A stretch of 64,000 nucleotides of DNA from Aliishimia sp965656085 (GTDB lineage: Bacteria; Pseudomonadota; Alphaproteobacteria; Rhodobacterales; Rhodobacteraceae). A program made the position numbers and the translations under genes. The notes beneath the pieces were generated by a model that saw only the letters and a list, made by a program, of their open reading frames with translations, was not told the DNA's origin and did not search any database. This document shows, in pieces, positions 32,741 through 41,995 of the stretch (positions within the stretch are counted from its first letter, which is position 1; each line of letters opens with the position of its first letter). The stretch spans positions 46,078 to 110,077 of the forward strand of contig CBFHJA010000010.1 in NCBI GenBank assembly GCA_965656085.1. The letters run 5' to 3'.

Positions 32741-34866
32741 CAGGCGCGAGCCGCGCGGATCAGGCGGAGAATGTCCTGCGCCGCTTCGGGAATGTTCGTG
32801 CCCGGCCCAAAGATCGCCTTGACGCCGTTATCATGGAGGAACTTGTAGTCCTGCTGCGGGATCACGCCGCCGCAGATCACGATGATGTCCTCGGCGCCCG
32901 CCTCCTTGAGCGCGGCGACCAGTTGCGGCGCGAGGGTCTTGTGCCCGGCGGCCTGAGACGAGATGCCGATCACATGCACGTCGTTGTCCACGGCGTCCTG
33001 CGCAGCCTCCGCCGGCGTCTGGAAGAGCGGGCCGACATCCACATCGAAGCCGATATCCGCGAAGGCGGTGGCGATGACCTTGGCGCCGCGGTCATGGCCA
33101 TCCTGCCCCATCTTCACCACGAGCATGCGTGGGCGGCGACCCTCCTCTTCGGCGAACGCCTCCACGTCTTTCTGGATCGCCGCGAAGCCCTCATCGCCCT
33201 CATAGGCCGCGCCATAGACACCGGCGAGGGTTTTCACCTCAGCCCGGTGACGCCCGAAGATTTTCTCCATCGCCATGCTGATCTCTCCCACTGTCGCACG
33301 CGCGCGGGCAGCTTCCACGGCCCCTTCAAGCAGATTGCCGCCCTCGCTCGCGCGGCGGGTCAATTCGGCCAGAGCCGCATCACAGGCGGCCTGGTCACGG
33401 CCGGCGCGAATTGTCTCGAGCCGCACGATCTGGCTGTTGCGCACAGCCACGTTGTCGACATCAAGGATGTCGATCGGGTCTTCCTGGTCCTTGCGGTACT
33501 TGTTCACCCCGACGATCACATCATCGCCTCGGTCGATATCGGCCTGCCGCCGCGCGGCACTTTCCTCGATCCGCAGTTTCGGCATGCCGGAGGCAACGGC
33601 CTTGGTCATGCCGCCCATCTCCTCGACCTCGTCCATCAGCGCCCAGGCCTTTTCCGCCAGATCATGAGTCAGTTTCTCCACATAGTAGCTTCCCGCGAGC
33701 GGATCGACGACATTGGTTACGCCGGTCTCTTCCTGCAAAACCAGTTGCGTGTTGCGGGCGATCCGGGCCGAGAAATCGGTGGGCAACGCGATGGCCTCAT
33801 CAAGGGCGTTGGTGTGCAAGGATTGGGTGCCGCCGAGCACGGCTGCCATGGCCTCATAGGCGGTGCGGATCACGTTGTTATAGGGGTCCTGCTCTTGCAG
33901 CGACACGCCAGAGGTCTGGCAATGGGTGCGCAGCATAGACGATTTGGGGTTCTTCGGCTCGAATTCGCTCATCACGCGGTGCCAGAGCAGGCGGGCGGCA
34001 CGCAGCTTGGCGGCCTCCATGAAGAAATTCATCCCGATGGCGAAGAAGAACGACAGCCGTCCTGCGAACTTGTCCACGTCCATGCCCCGCTCGATTGCCG
34101 CGCGCACATATTCGCGCCCGTCCGCCAGCGTGAAGGCAAGCTCCTGCACCAGATCCGCGCCGGCTTCCTGCATGTGGTAGCCGGAAATCGAGATCGAATT
34201 GAATTTCGGCATCTCGCTGGCGGTGTATTCGATGATATCCGCGACGATCCGCATCGACGGCTCGGGCGGATAGATATAGGTGTTGCGGACCATGAACTCC
34301 TTGAGGATGTCGTTCTGGATAGTGCCCGCGAGCAGCGCCTTGTCGACGCCCTGCTCTTCGCCCGCGACGATGAAATTGGCGAGGATCGGGATCACCGCGC
34401 CGTTCATGGTCATCGACACCGAAACCTTGTCGAGCGGGATACCATCGAACAGGATCTTCATGTCCTCGACGCTGTCGATGGCGACGCCCGCCTTGCCCAC
34501 ATCGCCGACAACGCGCTCATGATCGCTGTCATAGCCCCGGTGCGTGGCCAGATCGAACGCGACCGACACGCCCTGCTGACCGGCAGCAAGATTGCGGCGG
34601 TAAAAAGCGTTTGATTCCTCGGCTGTCGAAAAGCCCGCATATTGTCGGATCGTCCACGGACGGCCCGCATACATGGTCGCCTTGACGCCGCGCGTGAAGG
34701 GCGCCTCACCCGGGATCCCGCCCAGATGTGGCAAGCCCGCGATATCGTCCTCTGTATAGAGCGGCTGGACGTCGATACCTTCCAGCGTGTTCCATGTCAG
34801 ATCGTCCAGCGGACGACCGCGCAACTCACCCTCAGCCAGCGCGCTCCATCTGTCCTTTTTCGTCAT
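32740..34866 (-). CDS. scpA: methylmalonyl-CoA mutase
   Basis: A 708-residue adenosylcobalamin enzyme that converts methylmalonyl-CoA to succinyl-CoA, the last step of propionyl-CoA use. The substrate barrel is at about 1-550 (YAGFSTAEESNAFYRRNLAA, and SISGYHMQEAGAD). The B12 domain is at the end, with the cobalt-ligand motif GQDGHDRGAKV (DxHxxG) and CGGVIPQQDY. Large and small functions are in one chain, as in the homodimeric type. AGAGGACAGAGGA precedes the ATG. No meaB/argK GTPase gene is nearby. No cobalamin riboswitch was seen. Confidence 0.97.
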   Translation of the reverse strand: MTKKDRWSALAEGELRGRPLDDLTWNTLEGIDVQPLYTEDDIAGLPHLGGIPGEAPFTRGVKATMYAGRPWTIRQYAGFSTAEESNAFYRRNLAAGQQGVSVAFDLATHRGYDSDHERVVGDVGKAGVAIDSVEDMKILFDGIPLDKVSVSMTMNGAVIPILANFIVAGEEQGVDKALLAGTIQNDILKEFMVRNTYIYPPEPSMRIVADIIEYTASEMPKFNSISISGYHMQEAGADLVQELAFTLADGREYVRAAIERGMDVDKFAGRLSFFFAIGMNFFMEAAKLRAARLLWHRVMSEFEPKNPKSSMLRTHCQTSGVSLQEQDPYNNVIRTAYEAMAAVLGGTQSLHTNALDEAIALPTDFSARIARNTQLVLQEETGVTNVVDPLAGSYYVEKLTHDLAEKAWALMDEVEEMGGMTKAVASGMPKLRIEESAARRQADIDRGDDVIVGVNKYRKDQEDPIDILDVDNVAVRNSQIVRLETIRAGRDQAACDAALAELTRRASEGGNLLEGAVEAARARATVGEISMAMEKIFGRHRAEVKTLAGVYGAAYEGDEGFAAIQKDVEAFAEEEGRRPRMLVVKMGQDGHDRGAKVIATAFADIGFDVDVGPLFQTPAEAAQDAVDNDVHVIGISSQAAGHKTLAPQLVAALKEAGAEDIIVICGGVIPQQDYKFLHDNGVKAIFGPGTNIPEAAQDILRLIRAARA

Positions 34867-35779
34867 TCCTCTGTCCTCTTATGGTGCCGTCACGGTGGGC
34901 TTTGCCTCTTGCGCCCGGCATGGCTTCCTCTGTCAGTGTCGCGAGCCCCCCTGCCCCGGCGGCGAGCCAGAAGAGATCGTCTTCGAATTGTTCTTTCATC
35001 TGCGCAAGTTGCCGCTCTGTGAAGGGCTGCCAGCGCTCTTGCGAGGGCGGGATTGCGTCCGGATCGTCGCCGCGCTCCAAAAGCAGGCTCCGCAGTCCGT
35101 TGGCATCGGGCGCCCGGTTGAGCCACTCGTGGTTCGCGGCCCGAACGGTAGGCAATTTGCAGGTGCTGCCCAGCAGGGTTTCGGGATTGGCGCAATAGGC
35201 CTCGAAGGGAATCACGCAGATTTCCGCATCCGGTGCCGCACAGGCCAGATCGGTGATCACATCGCGCCATGTGCGCGTGTCCTCCGCGATCCGCGCAAGC
35301 TTATCCGAATCCGGCACCGCACAGCCGCGCGCGATGCCGTAGCTGATCGCCGATGGCCAATAGCGGTCCTGTGCGCGGATCACCAGAACGATGCGCGTCA
35401 GGTGCCCCTCGAAAGCATGCCCGATTCGTGCCATGCGATCGCCGATCGCCGGATACAGAGCCTCGGCGCGCAGATTTGCCCGCACCGAGCCGATCATGTT
35501 CTCATCGCTCACCAGCAGGGCGCCGGCGCCATTCTGCGCTGCCTTGGCAAGATTCAACCGCACGCGTCCAACCGCGCGCGCAGCGGCATGGGCGGCGTTC
35601 AGGCCCGCGTTTTGGCCGGCCTTGGCAGGCAGCAACCCCGAAAACAACCCCCCGCGCGTGCGGCGCGGGTCCCAGCAGACCACACCCTTGTCCCGCAAGC
35701 TCTTGGAATGGTTGCGAAGATAGGATTGAAATGTCGTGCTACCCGAGCGGTGGCAGCCGATGTGCAAGACGGTTTCCAT
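34832..35779 (-). CDS. sulfotransferase-like P-loop protein
   Basis: 315 residues. The N-terminal VLHIGCHRSGSTTFQSYLRN matches the PAPS 5'-phosphosulfate loop (xxRSGTT type) of sulfotransferases. IVLVIRAQDRYWPSAISYG is like the 3'-phosphate region (R-x-x-x-x-x-x-S). The rest is poorly conserved, so substrate and activity are unknown. The start at 35779 is chosen because it places the P-loop at the N-terminus. Its 3' end overlaps the first 35 bases of scpA in another frame, an unusually long overlap. Confidence 0.72.
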   Translation of the reverse strand: METVLHIGCHRSGSTTFQSYLRNHSKSLRDKGVVCWDPRRTRGGLFSGLLPAKAGQNAGLNAAHAAARAVGRVRLNLAKAAQNGAGALLVSDENMIGSVRANLRAEALYPAIGDRMARIGHAFEGHLTRIVLVIRAQDRYWPSAISYGIARGCAVPDSDKLARIAEDTRTWRDVITDLACAAPDAEICVIPFEAYCANPETLLGSTCKLPTVRAANHEWLNRAPDANGLRSLLLERGDDPDAIPPSQERWQPFTERQLAQMKEQFEDDLFWLAAGAGGLATLTEEAMPGARGKAHRDGTIRGQRNDEKGQMERAG

Positions 35780-35932
35780 GACGCGCGCGTGACCTTTTTT
35801 CTGCGCCGCCCCAACCGGCTGTTCGCGGGGAATACCCCCACTCATTGGCACAACCGCGTTTCAAAGGCTTTAACGGGCATTTGGGACGATTTTGGTGTCG
35901 CAATCGCGAACACGGCGCATATATTAACTCCT

Positions 35933-36403
35933 ATGCACGCACTGATACGCTCAAGCCTACCTTTTGTTTTTAGTCTCTTTTTCGCCATTCCACTGGCGGC
36001 ACAGGAGCTGGACGTTTCGCCGGACACGGGACTGATCGCGCCCCCCGGCACGACGGATTTGACACAATTTGTCTGGAAAAAACGCCCCGTGGTGGTCTTT
36101 GCCGACAGCGAGAACGACCCGGCTTTTATCGCGCAGATGGAGTTCATCGCCGAGCGCGAGCAGGCTCTGATCGAGCGCGACGTCATCGTTCTGACCGACA
36201 CCGACCCGGCCAATCTCTCGCCTTTGCGCAAGAAATTGCGCCCGCGCGGTTTCATGCTCGTGATCATCAGCAAGGAAGGCGATATCCAACTGCGCAAACC
36301 ATTCCCTTGGGACGTGCGCGAGATCAGCCGCAGCATCGACAAACTACCGATCCGGCAGCGCGAAATCCGCGACCAGAAAGCCGCCGCCCGGGCCGGCGGC
36401 TGA
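35933..36403 (+). CDS. DUF4174-family periplasmic protein
   Basis: 156 residues with a signal peptide (1-23, ending LAAQE). The thioredoxin-like DUF4174 domain shows RPVVVFADSENDPAFIAQME, REQALIERDVIVLTDTD and LRPRGFMLVIISKEGDIQLR. No CxxC motif is present, so it is not a classical disulfide enzyme. The function is unknown. The last codons form a GC-rich inverted repeat (36379-36402) that may act as a terminator. It converges with pccA and diverges from the sulfotransferase-like gene. Confidence 0.87.
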   Translation: MHALIRSSLPFVFSLFFAIPLAAQELDVSPDTGLIAPPGTTDLTQFVWKKRPVVVFADSENDPAFIAQMEFIAEREQALIERDVIVLTDTDPANLSPLRKKLRPRGFMLVIISKEGDIQLRKPFPWDVREISRSIDKLPIRQREIRDQKAAARAGG

Positions 36404-36462
36404 GCGAAACGCAGCCCCGCGAAGGGCCGCGCTGGTGATATGCAGCAGGCGCGGCGCACCGC

Positions 36463-38508
36463 TTATTCGAACTCCATGATCACGTCGTCCACCGACAGGC
36501 TGTCGCCCGCGCCAGCATTGATCTTGGACACGATCCCCTTTTTCTCGGCGCGCAGGATGTTCTCCATCTTCATCGCCTCGACCGTGCAGAGCGCCTGCCC
36601 TTCCTGCACCTCATCGCCGACCTCCACATCGAGCTTCACGACAAGACCCGGCATCGGGCACAGCAGCATCTTGGACGTGTCAGGCGGCAGTTTCTCCGGC
36701 ATCAGGCGCGCCAGTTCCGCCTGACGCGGCGTGCGCACATGCACCTTGAGATCCGCCCCGCGCGTGCGCACCCGGAAACCGCCGGAAATCTTGCCAACTT
36801 TCATCACCAGCGGCGCGCCGTCGATGGTCATCTCCGCCAATGTCTTGCCCGGGGTCCAGTCGCCCGCCACGCGCAAGACCTTGCCATCCTCGAACCGCAC
36901 CGTCGCGCCGTTCGGATCGGCAGCAATGCTGACATCATGGCTTTCGCCCTGAAGCGTGACGTTCCAGTCGGTGCCCACTTTGCGTTCGTGATTGTCCATG
37001 CGGCCCGACACGCGCGTGCGGCGGATCTCGGCGACCCGGTGCATGGCCGCACAGGCCGCCGCGACCCGGCGCAAAGCCTCTTGTCCAAGCGTAACCCCTT
37101 CAAACCCCTCGGGATACTCTTCTTCGATGAAGGCCGTGGTCATCTTGCCGCTGGTGAATTTCGGATGGTCCATCACGGCAGCCACAAAGGGAAGGTTGTG
37201 TCCGATCCCCTCGACCTCGAAGCGGTCCAACGCGACGCGCATCGCCTCGATGGCCTGCGGGCGGTCCGGTCCCCATGTGCAGAGCTTGGCGATCATCGGA
37301 TCGTAATACATGCTGATCTCACCGCCCTCATAAACGCCGGTGTCGTTGCGCACAGCAGTTTCGTCGACCGGAGCCGCACCATGCCACGTCCCGGCGGCCT
37401 GCATGGGTCCGGCAGCGGTCTCGACCGGCGGGCGGTAGCGGGTGAGGCGACCGATGGACGGCAGGAAGCCGCGATAGGGGTCTTCGGCATAGAGCCGGTT
37501 TTCGATGGCCCAGCCGGTGAGCTTGATGTCCTCTTGCGCCATCGGCAGCTTTTCGCCGGCAGCGACGCGGATCATCTGCTCGACCAGGTCGACCCCGGTG
37601 ATGAGTTCGGTCACAGGGTGTTCAACCTGCAAACGGGTATTCATTTCAAGGAAGTAAAAGTTCTTGTCCCCGTCCACGATGAACTCGACTGTGCCAGCGC
37701 TGGTATAGCCGACAGCCGCTGCCAACGCGCAGGATTGGGCCCCCATTGCGGCACGGGTCTCTTGGTCCAGAAACGGGCTCGGCGCCTCTTCGACGACCTT
37801 CTGGTTGCGGCGCTGGATCGAGCATTCGCGCTCGCCAAGATAGATCGTGTTGCCGTGTTGATCCGCGAGAACCTGAATTTCGATGTGGCGCGGCTGCGTG
37901 ACGAATTTCTCGATGAAGATCCGATCGTCGCCAAAACTGTTCGCCGCCTCGTTCTTGGAGGACTGGAAGCCCTCGCGCGCCTCATCGTCGTTCCACGCGA
38001 TCCTCATCCCCTTGCCGCCGCCCCCGGCGGACGCCTTGATCATCACCGGGTAGCCGACCTGCTGGCTGATCTTCACCGCCTCTTCGGCATCCTCGATCAG
38101 GCCCATATAGCCGGGAACAGTGCTCACCCCGGCTTCTTGCGCGATTTTCTTCGAGGTGATCTTGTCGCCCATCTTTTCGATCGCACCTTTGGGCGGACCG
38201 ATGAAGGCCACGCCAGCGGCTTCAAGCGCTTCGGCAAATTTGGGGTTTTCCGACAGGAAGCCATAGCCCGGATGCACCGCCTCGGCGCCGGTGTCCTTGA
38301 TCGCCTGCATGACCTTGTCGATCACGATATAGGACTGGTTCGCGGGCGGCGGGCCGATATGCACCGCCTCCTCGGCCATTTGCACATGCAGGGCCTGCCG
38401 GTCGGCATCCGAGTAGAGCGCAACGGTCTGAATACCCATCTTGCGGGCGGTCTTGATGACCCGGCAGGCGATTTCGCCGCGATTGGCGATCAGGATCTTT
38501 TTGAACAT
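36463..38508 (-). CDS. pccA: propionyl-CoA carboxylase, biotin-carrying alpha subunit
   Basis: A 681-residue subunit that carboxylates biotin with ATP and bicarbonate. The biotin carboxylase part is at about 1-450 (KKILIANRGEIACRVIKTAR, ATP-grasp glycine loop KASAGGGGKGMRIAW, EMNTRLQVEHPVTE). A BT-type linker domain follows, then the biotin-carrier domain with the biotinyl Lys647 in EAMKMEN. The start is the ATG at 38508. It is separated from pccB by four genes' worth of sequence and a terminator, so it likely has its own promoter. Confidence 0.96.
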   Translation of the reverse strand: MFKKILIANRGEIACRVIKTARKMGIQTVALYSDADRQALHVQMAEEAVHIGPPPANQSYIVIDKVMQAIKDTGAEAVHPGYGFLSENPKFAEALEAAGVAFIGPPKGAIEKMGDKITSKKIAQEAGVSTVPGYMGLIEDAEEAVKISQQVGYPVMIKASAGGGGKGMRIAWNDDEAREGFQSSKNEAANSFGDDRIFIEKFVTQPRHIEIQVLADQHGNTIYLGERECSIQRRNQKVVEEAPSPFLDQETRAAMGAQSCALAAAVGYTSAGTVEFIVDGDKNFYFLEMNTRLQVEHPVTELITGVDLVEQMIRVAAGEKLPMAQEDIKLTGWAIENRLYAEDPYRGFLPSIGRLTRYRPPVETAAGPMQAAGTWHGAAPVDETAVRNDTGVYEGGEISMYYDPMIAKLCTWGPDRPQAIEAMRVALDRFEVEGIGHNLPFVAAVMDHPKFTSGKMTTAFIEEEYPEGFEGVTLGQEALRRVAAACAAMHRVAEIRRTRVSGRMDNHERKVGTDWNVTLQGESHDVSIAADPNGATVRFEDGKVLRVAGDWTPGKTLAEMTIDGAPLVMKVGKISGGFRVRTRGADLKVHVRTPRQAELARLMPEKLPPDTSKMLLCPMPGLVVKLDVEVGDEVQEGQALCTVEAMKMENILRAEKKGIVSKINAGAGDSLSVDDVIMEFE

Positions 38509-39145
38509 GGAGGCGTCCCTTTGGGTTGTATGTGTTGAACGGGCAGCGGCCCACACCGGGATGTATCGGGGCGGGCGACGAAGTTTTGCATGGCTCTGTG
38601 GCCGGGCGCAGCGCAGAGAGGGACTATTGTCGGCGCTCTGTGCGACGTCAGCCCCTGTGGATAGATGAGTTTCGAGGTGGAAGCGTTTGATTTACTGGCA
38701 GTTTGACGGGTTTGACCGGCAACAAAGAAGATTGCCCGCTGCTCGGGCGACCGCACAGGTGACGGTTTATCCATCCAGCACGACAACTGTTGCCGTACCG
38801 GCCGCTGCGCCCATAAGGTCTTGCTCCGCGATGGTGTCGCCACATGCAGACCGGAGCGCGCATGCGTCCATGACAGTTCCAAGCCAGTGGATAAATTGGC
38901 GAAATCCCGCTTTATCAGAGACCTGCGGGGCACAAAAAATGTGGACAGCCTGGGGGTAAAGTCAGGCTGCCCACATAGGGAAGGGGTACGGAAATGTCGT
39001 GCGGTCGGGGTAGTTGGGTAGGGTATGTGGACCGCACACCTCACCATGTCGCGGAACCTGCGCGGAGCCAAGCGAAGAGCGTGCGCGGCATATGGATCGG
39101 CGAAGCCTCGCCGATTCAACCTTGGGTTGGGCAAAAAGGCGCTCA
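38509..39145. other. 637-base non-coding interval with several structured segments
   Basis: No convincing coding frame on either strand. It holds the terminator at 38934-38976, an 8-base inverted repeat GTGCGGTC/GACCGCAC (38999-39037, 23-base loop), and a compact hairpin ATCGGCGA-agcc-TCGCCGAT (39096-39115). It must also contain the pccA promoter. A lone TTTTGCAT occurs at 38584-38591. A small RNA upstream of pccA is possible but unproven. Confidence 0.45.
38934..38976 (-). terminator. rho-independent terminator of the pccB operon
   Basis: Arms of 14 bases (38939-38952 and 38963-38976) with one mismatch and a 10-base loop. On the minus strand the hairpin is followed by a T run (A run at 38934-38939 on plus). 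It lies 170 bases past the stop at 39146 and should separate the pccB-cupin-DUF6497 transcript from pccA. Confidence 0.8.
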
Positions 39146-39493
39146 TCATTCCCCGAAGACCTCCGGGAAGGAGCGCCGGGCCACCGCTTCATCAATGCGC
39201 AATAGCGCCTCGTAACTCTCTGGATCAAAGGGATCTTCCGCTGGAACCACCTCGCGCCCGAAGAGCCAGTTCAATCGCCCCGCGTCAAGATTGCCGCGCT
39301 CGAAGGGCTCTGCGCCAAAATGCTCCCAGAGCGCCCCGAGGAAGGCCGAATCGGCCCGTTTGTCGGCCGCGCGCCGGTCATGGAACCGATCCCGCCCCTT
39401 CAAAGCCGTGATCCCGCGCGGATTGGGGCGGCGAATGGTGAATTGAAAATCTGTTCCCGGCAGCCGGCCGGGAAAGCCGCGATGCTTCAGCAT
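39146..39493 (-). CDS. small hypothetical protein of the pccB operon
   Basis: 115 residues, soluble. Basic N-terminal half (PNPRGITALKGRDRFHDRRA) and acidic, aromatic C-terminal half (NLDAGRLNWLFGREVVP). I do not recognise a named family. The ATG shares one base with the DUF6497 stop, and GGGAGGGGG lies just before it. It is therefore probably translated with the operon and may have a role tied to propionyl-CoA metabolism. Confidence 0.68.
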   Translation of the reverse strand: MLKHRGFPGRLPGTDFQFTIRRPNPRGITALKGRDRFHDRRAADKRADSAFLGALWEHFGAEPFERGNLDAGRLNWLFGREVVPAEDPFDPESYEALLRIDEAVARRSFPEVFGE

Positions 39494-39903
39494 CAGACCC
39501 CCTCCCAGATACAAGCGCCGTCCAATAGCCGGAACTGCTCGAAATACTGAGTCGCAGCGGGGTCGGTCTTGCCGTATTCCACAAACCTGTCCGCCATGCC
39601 GATAATGATCTTGTCCGGGGTCAGACCGTGCTTCTGCGCATATGGCAGTGCCAGTTGCGTGCAGATCAGCGCGAAGTCAGGCTCGATCACGTCAAATCCA
39701 AGGGCGTTCTCCGACGCAGGGTCGAGTTGCGCGGAGACAAAACGCAGCCGCAACCATGTTTCCGCTCCCACCTTATCCACAAGCACCTCATGCAGCTCGG
39801 GCGAGAGCCCAGAAGGCAGATCCACGGCGCCGCCTGGCGTGCTGTAGACGCTCATGAGCACGCCAAGCCCCAATACACCACGAATGTTTGCATTTGATAA
39901 CAA
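39493..39903 (-). CDS. DUF6497-family exported protein
   Basis: 136 residues. A signal peptide (about 1-26, hydrophobic core GVLGLGVLMSVYS) precedes VDLPSGLSPELHEVLVDKVG. The mature part contains two cysteines (ICTQLALPYA and DGACIWEGV). The start is TTG at 39903, behind a GAGG within the cupin gene's 3' end. A later ATG at 39855 would cut off the signal peptide. Function unknown. Probably coupled to the cupin gene (one base between) and the next small gene. Confidence 0.72.
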   Translation of the reverse strand: MLSNANIRGVLGLGVLMSVYSTPGGAVDLPSGLSPELHEVLVDKVGAETWLRLRFVSAQLDPASENALGFDVIEPDFALICTQLALPYAQKHGLTPDKIIIGMADRFVEYGKTDPAATQYFEQFRLLDGACIWEGV

Positions 39904-39904
39904 T

Positions 39905-40294
39905 TCAAACCTCAGATGTGGAAAAGTCTGACGGTGAAGTTACTTCGAGCAACTCCAAATCATCCGAATGGCGCAGCTCCCGATGCCTGATCCCCGGCGG
40001 TTGGAGCACGCAGGAACCCGCTCGCAGGATATGCTCGCCCTCGCCTTCGTATTCAAACACCACCCAGCCGCGCAACACGTAGACCAGTTGGAAGGACAGA
40101 TCATGCGTGTGCCATGTGCCGGGGCTCCCCCTCCCCGGCACCGCGCGGATCACGTGGGCGCCGTAAGCCCCACGCGTGGCCTCCGATATCCCAAGCGCAC
40201 GATATTCAAAGAACGCCCTGAGGCCCTGCCCTTCGAACTTCCCATCATCCGCATGCGAGATGGTGAACGCTTGGTTTTGGAACACAGATGACAT
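39905..40294 (-). CDS. cupin-domain protein
   Basis: A 129-residue single-domain cupin. Motif 1 appears as GTWHTHDLSFQLVYVLRG, with both His but Gln where Glu is usual. Motif 2 is PPGIRHRE. The metal and role are unknown; it could be a small-molecule enzyme or sensor. It lies 21 bases after pccB, so it is part of that operon. Confidence 0.87.
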   Translation of the reverse strand: MSSVFQNQAFTISHADDGKFEGQGLRAFFEYRALGISEATRGAYGAHVIRAVPGRGSPGTWHTHDLSFQLVYVLRGWVVFEYEGEGEHILRAGSCVLQPPGIRHRELRHSDDLELLEVTSPSDFSTSEV

Positions 40295-40315
40295 GCCGCT
40301 CGCCTTGCCAGCGCC

Positions 40316-41848
40316 CTAAAGCGGGATGTTGTCGTGTTTTTTCCACGGCAGCTTCTGCCGCTTGCCGCGCAGGCCCGCGAAGGCACGCGCCACCCGCTTG
40401 CGGGTCGATTGCGGCATGATCACCTCGTCAATGAAACCGCGCTCAGCGGCTACGAAGGGGTTTGCAAAGCGGTCCTCGTAGTCGGCCGCATGCTTGGCGA
40501 TCTTCTCCGGGTCCCCCAGATCGGCGCGGTGGATGATTTCCGTCGCCCCCTTGGCCCCCATGACAGCGACCTCGGCGGTCGGCCACGCATAGTTGATGTC
40601 ACCGCGCAAATGCTTGGACGCCATCACCACATAGGCCCCGCCATAGGCCTTGCGCGTGATCACGGTCACTTTTGGCACCGTGGCCTCGCCATAGGCGAAG
40701 AGCAGCTTTGCACCATGCTTGATCACGCCATTATACTCTTGGCTGGTGCCGGGCAGGAAGCCGGGCACATCCACGAGCGTCAAAAGCGGGATTTCGAAGC
40801 AATCACAGAACCTTACGAAACGCGCCGCCTTGCGCGCCGAATCGATATCGAGCACGCCCGCGAGCACCATCGGCTGGTTCGCCACAATGCCCACGGTCCG
40901 GCCCTCAAGGCGGATGAAGCCGGTGATGATGTTGCCCGCGAAATCGGCCTGAAGCTCGTAAAAATCGCCCTCGTCGGCGAGTTTCACGATCAGTTCCTTC
41001 ATGTCGTAGGGCTGGTTGGGGTTTTCGGGGATCAGCGTGTCGAGACTGGTCTCAAGGCGGGCCGGATCGTCGAAGAAAGGCCGCACCGGCACTTTGGATT
41101 GGTTGTTAAGCGGCAGGAAATCCACCAGACGGCGCACTTCGGCAAGCGCCTCCACGTCGTTGTCAAAGGCCGCGTCCGCGACCGAGGATTTCCGCGTATG
41201 GGTGCTCGCGCCGCCCAGCTCTTCCGCCGTAACCACTTCGTTTGTCACGGTTTTCACCACGTCAGGGCCCGTGACAAACATGTAGGAGCTGTCTTTCACC
41301 ATGAAGATGAAATCGGTCATCGCGGGTGAGTAGACCGCGCCGCCTGCGCAGGGCCCCATGATCACCGAGATTTGCGGCACCACGCCCGAGGCGCGGATGT
41401 TGCGGTCGAACACGTCGCCATAGCCCGCGAGGCTGTCGACGCCTTCCTGGATGCGCGCGCCGCCGCTGTCGTTGATGCCGATCACCGGCGCGCCGTTCTC
41501 GACGGCCATGTCCATGATCTTGACGATTTTCTGCGCATGGGTCGCGGAAACAGACCCGCCGAGCACCGTGAAATCCTGACTGAACACATAGACTTGCCGA
41601 CCGTTGATGGTGCCCCACCCGGTCACGACACCGTCGCCTGCGGGCTTTTGCTGCTCCATGCCGAAATCGGTGCAGCGATGAGTGACGAACATGTCGTATT
41701 CCTCGAAGCTGCCCTCGTCGAGCAACAGGTCGATCCGCTCGCGGGCCGTGAGTTTGCCGCGCCCATGCTGTGCGTCGATCCGCTTCTGGCCACCGCCGAG
41801 CCGCGCCGCGCCGCGTCGGGCTTCGAGTTCGGTCAGGATGTCTTTCAT
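40316..41848 (-). CDS. pccB: propionyl-CoA carboxylase, carboxyltransferase beta subunit
   Basis: A 510-residue subunit that moves the carboxyl group from biotin to propionyl-CoA. Two crotonase-like halves: the CoA oxyanion region GINDSGGARIQEGVDSLAGY in the N half and LLTLVDVPGFLPGTSQEYNG in the C half. The ending VAERGFIDEVIMPQSTRKRV is typical. The ATG at 41848 follows GGAGG by 7 bases, so an earlier in-frame Met is rejected. It heads an operon with three small genes and diverges from an MFS exporter, under probable PccR control. Confidence 0.97.
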   Translation of the reverse strand: MKDILTELEARRGAARLGGGQKRIDAQHGRGKLTARERIDLLLDEGSFEEYDMFVTHRCTDFGMEQQKPAGDGVVTGWGTINGRQVYVFSQDFTVLGGSVSATHAQKIVKIMDMAVENGAPVIGINDSGGARIQEGVDSLAGYGDVFDRNIRASGVVPQISVIMGPCAGGAVYSPAMTDFIFMVKDSSYMFVTGPDVVKTVTNEVVTAEELGGASTHTRKSSVADAAFDNDVEALAEVRRLVDFLPLNNQSKVPVRPFFDDPARLETSLDTLIPENPNQPYDMKELIVKLADEGDFYELQADFAGNIITGFIRLEGRTVGIVANQPMVLAGVLDIDSARKAARFVRFCDCFEIPLLTLVDVPGFLPGTSQEYNGVIKHGAKLLFAYGEATVPKVTVITRKAYGGAYVVMASKHLRGDINYAWPTAEVAVMGAKGATEIIHRADLGDPEKIAKHAADYEDRFANPFVAAERGFIDEVIMPQSTRKRVARAFAGLRGKRQKLPWKKHDNIPL

Positions 41849-41918
41849 TCTATGTCCTCCGGGATGTTCGGCGGACCATAGGGAAGACAGTGACGAAAAA
41901 ACAGGCGATTCCAGCAAA

Positions 41919-41937
41919 TTTGCAAACTCTTTGCAGC
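41919..41937. promoter_or_regulatory. candidate PccR site 1 (pccB promoter)
   Basis: TTTGCAAA-CTC-TTTGCAGC: two copies of a self-palindromic half-site whose centres are 11 bases apart, 71 bases upstream of the pccB ATG. As I recall, the PccR (ScfR) motif in Rhodobacter is two TTTGCAAA boxes with a 4-base spacer. The spacer here is 3. Binding is inferred. Confidence 0.6.
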
Positions 41938-41995
41938 CACGGTCCTGCAAATCGCAAATCTGCATAAATCAGAATTGCACAGCACACTGTGCATC

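Noticed and set aside
32833..34614. Open frame of 593 codons opposite scpA
   Set aside because: Antisense shadow of a well-conserved mutase; similar frames lie opposite pccA (36739-38538), betA (45977-47677), betC (47634-49292), MATE (22278-23705) and ppk (26360-27919).
34867..34990. Cobalamin riboswitch before the B12-dependent mutase
   Set aside because: The upstream region is coding for the sulfotransferase-like gene and no B12-box-like sequence was seen.
38490..39149. Frame of 219 codons on the minus strand upstream of pccA
   Set aside because: It crosses a terminator and several hairpins, its product has no domain features, and it overlaps pccA's start in another frame.
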